A DNA stretch of 64,000 nucleotides, taken from contig NZ_OBMQ01000003.1 of assembly GCF_900217795.1 (NCBI RefSeq), forward strand, positions 124,001-188,000. Reading direction: 5' to 3'. Below the pieces are notes generated by a model that ran no database searches, was not told the DNA's origin, and saw only the letters and a program-made list of their open reading frames with translations. A program made the translations under genes and the position numbers. This document shows positions 63,523 to 64,000 of this stretch, piece after piece; the stretch's first letter is position 1, and each line of letters starts with the position of its first letter. The stretch is from Ureibacillus xyleni. Its GTDB lineage: Bacteria; Bacillota; Bacilli; Bacillales_A; Planococcaceae.

Positions 63523-64000
63523 CTATTCAAGATAACCTGATAATATTTTTGCGTATGGTGAATCAGAAGGAAGGATAATCATCGTATCATCACCAATTGT
63601 CTTTTTATAAGATTCTAAAGTACGGTATAAAGAATAAAACTCTGGATCTTTGGAAAATTCTCGATTGTAAATTTTCGCAGCTTCTGATTCCCCGTCAGCT
63701 CGAATAAGTGCAGCTTCTTTTTCAGCTGTTGCAATTAATTCTTGTACTTTACGATCGGTTTGTGCCTCGATACGATTTTTCTCGGCATCCCCTTCAGATA
63801 AATATTTCTGTGCAATCGATTCGCGTTCAGAAATCATTCGTGTATATACGGATTGTTCATTTTCTTCTGGTAAGTCTGTACGACGAATACGCACATCCAC
63901 TACTTCGATACCAAAATTCCCATCTCCTAATAATTCATTTACTCTTTCGGTTACTTTGTCATTAATACTACCACGTGAAGAATTTTCGTCATTAATAATA
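63523..64000 (-). CDS. hflC: HflC-like SPFH/band-7 protein, N-terminal part outside the window
   Basis: The last 158 residues are visible, open to the window edge. They contain the end of the band-7 domain (VVDVRIRRTDLPEENEQSVY), the coiled coil typical of HflC (RMISERESIAQKYLSEGDAE, EAQTDRKVQELIATAEKEAA) and the conserved tail (FYSLYRTLESYKKTIGDDTM). HflK/HflC form a membrane cage that modulates the FtsH protease. An hflK partner would lie just outside the window. Confidence 0.88.
   Translation of the reverse strand, partial: IINDENSSRGSINDKVTERVNELLGDGNFGIEVVDVRIRRTDLPEENEQSVYTRMISERESIAQKYLSEGDAEKNRIEAQTDRKVQELIATAEKEAALIRADGESEAAKIYNREFSKDPEFYSLYRTLESYKKTIGDDTMIILPSDSPYAKILSGYLE

Overview
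The window is chromosomal DNA of a low-GC, spore-forming Firmicute. Sporulation genes (gerE, sspI), B. subtilis-like gene order (rph-racE-ysmB-gerE-ysmA-sdhBAC-yslB-lysC-uvrC-trxA-etfAB-fadB-fadR-lcfA-yshE-mutS2-polX-cvpA-zapA-rnhC, later pheTS and rplT-rpmI-infC-thrS-dnaI-dnaB-nrdR-gapB-coaE-mutM-polA) and AGGAGG-type ribosome binding sites place it in Bacillales. My impression is the Lysinibacillus/Ureibacillus/Rummeliibacillus side of the order, but that is not proven here. Almost everything is on the minus strand. No rRNA, tRNA, insertion sequence, prophage or CRISPR array was seen.

Layout. 0-6.4 kb: 3'-truncated rph, glutamate racemase, spore regulator gerE, succinate dehydrogenase. 7-10.4 kb: an aspartokinase gene behind a lysine riboswitch, then uvrC. 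10.5-16.8 kb: thioredoxin and the fatty-acid degradation block (etfA, etfB, fadB, fadR, lcfA) with a FadR operator, plus a DUF350 membrane protein followed by an unannotated 26-residue membrane peptide. 16.8-23 kb: DNA maintenance and division (mutS2, polX, cvpA, zapA, rnhC). 23-32 kb: an accessory stretch between rnhC and pheT holding a four-part flavin/iron-sulfur amino-acid dehydrogenase with a sodium symporter, an isochorismatase-like hydrolase, a ketopantoate-reductase homologue and a secreted S9 peptidase. 32-36.7 kb: pheT-pheS with a T-box leader. 36.8-45.6 kb: NAD synthesis (nifS, nadBCA), sspI, a divergent MarR/CarD pair, argF and a secreted DUF5050 protein. 45.8-50.3 kb: M42 peptidase, dUTPase, ysdB, a repeat-rich Zn-ribbon protein, ysdA, and the L20-leader-controlled rplT-rpmI-infC operon. 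50.4-64 kb: thrS with T-box, primosome genes dnaI/dnaB, nrdR, gapB, coaE-mutM-polA, a small membrane protein and the C-terminal part of hflC.

The main anomalies are these. (1) DnaB is 929 residues, about twice the usual length, because its second DnaD-like domain (the YxxxIxxxW module) occurs five times in tandem. (2) The lysine-riboswitch-controlled 'LysC' has lost nearly every aspartokinase catalytic signature, but keeps its ACT domains and a strong internal ribosome binding site for the regulatory beta subunit. (3) Four intergenic arrays have an exact 21-bp period: three of TATTTGC units and one of GCACATAA units, next to uvrC, pheS and at both ends of thrS. (4) One 15-bp palindrome supplies the -35 boxes of two divergent promoters for a MarR/CarD pair. 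(5) A compact three-hairpin segment lies between argF and carD. Many genes use TTG, GTG or ATT starts; starts were chosen from Shine-Dalgarno position and family length.
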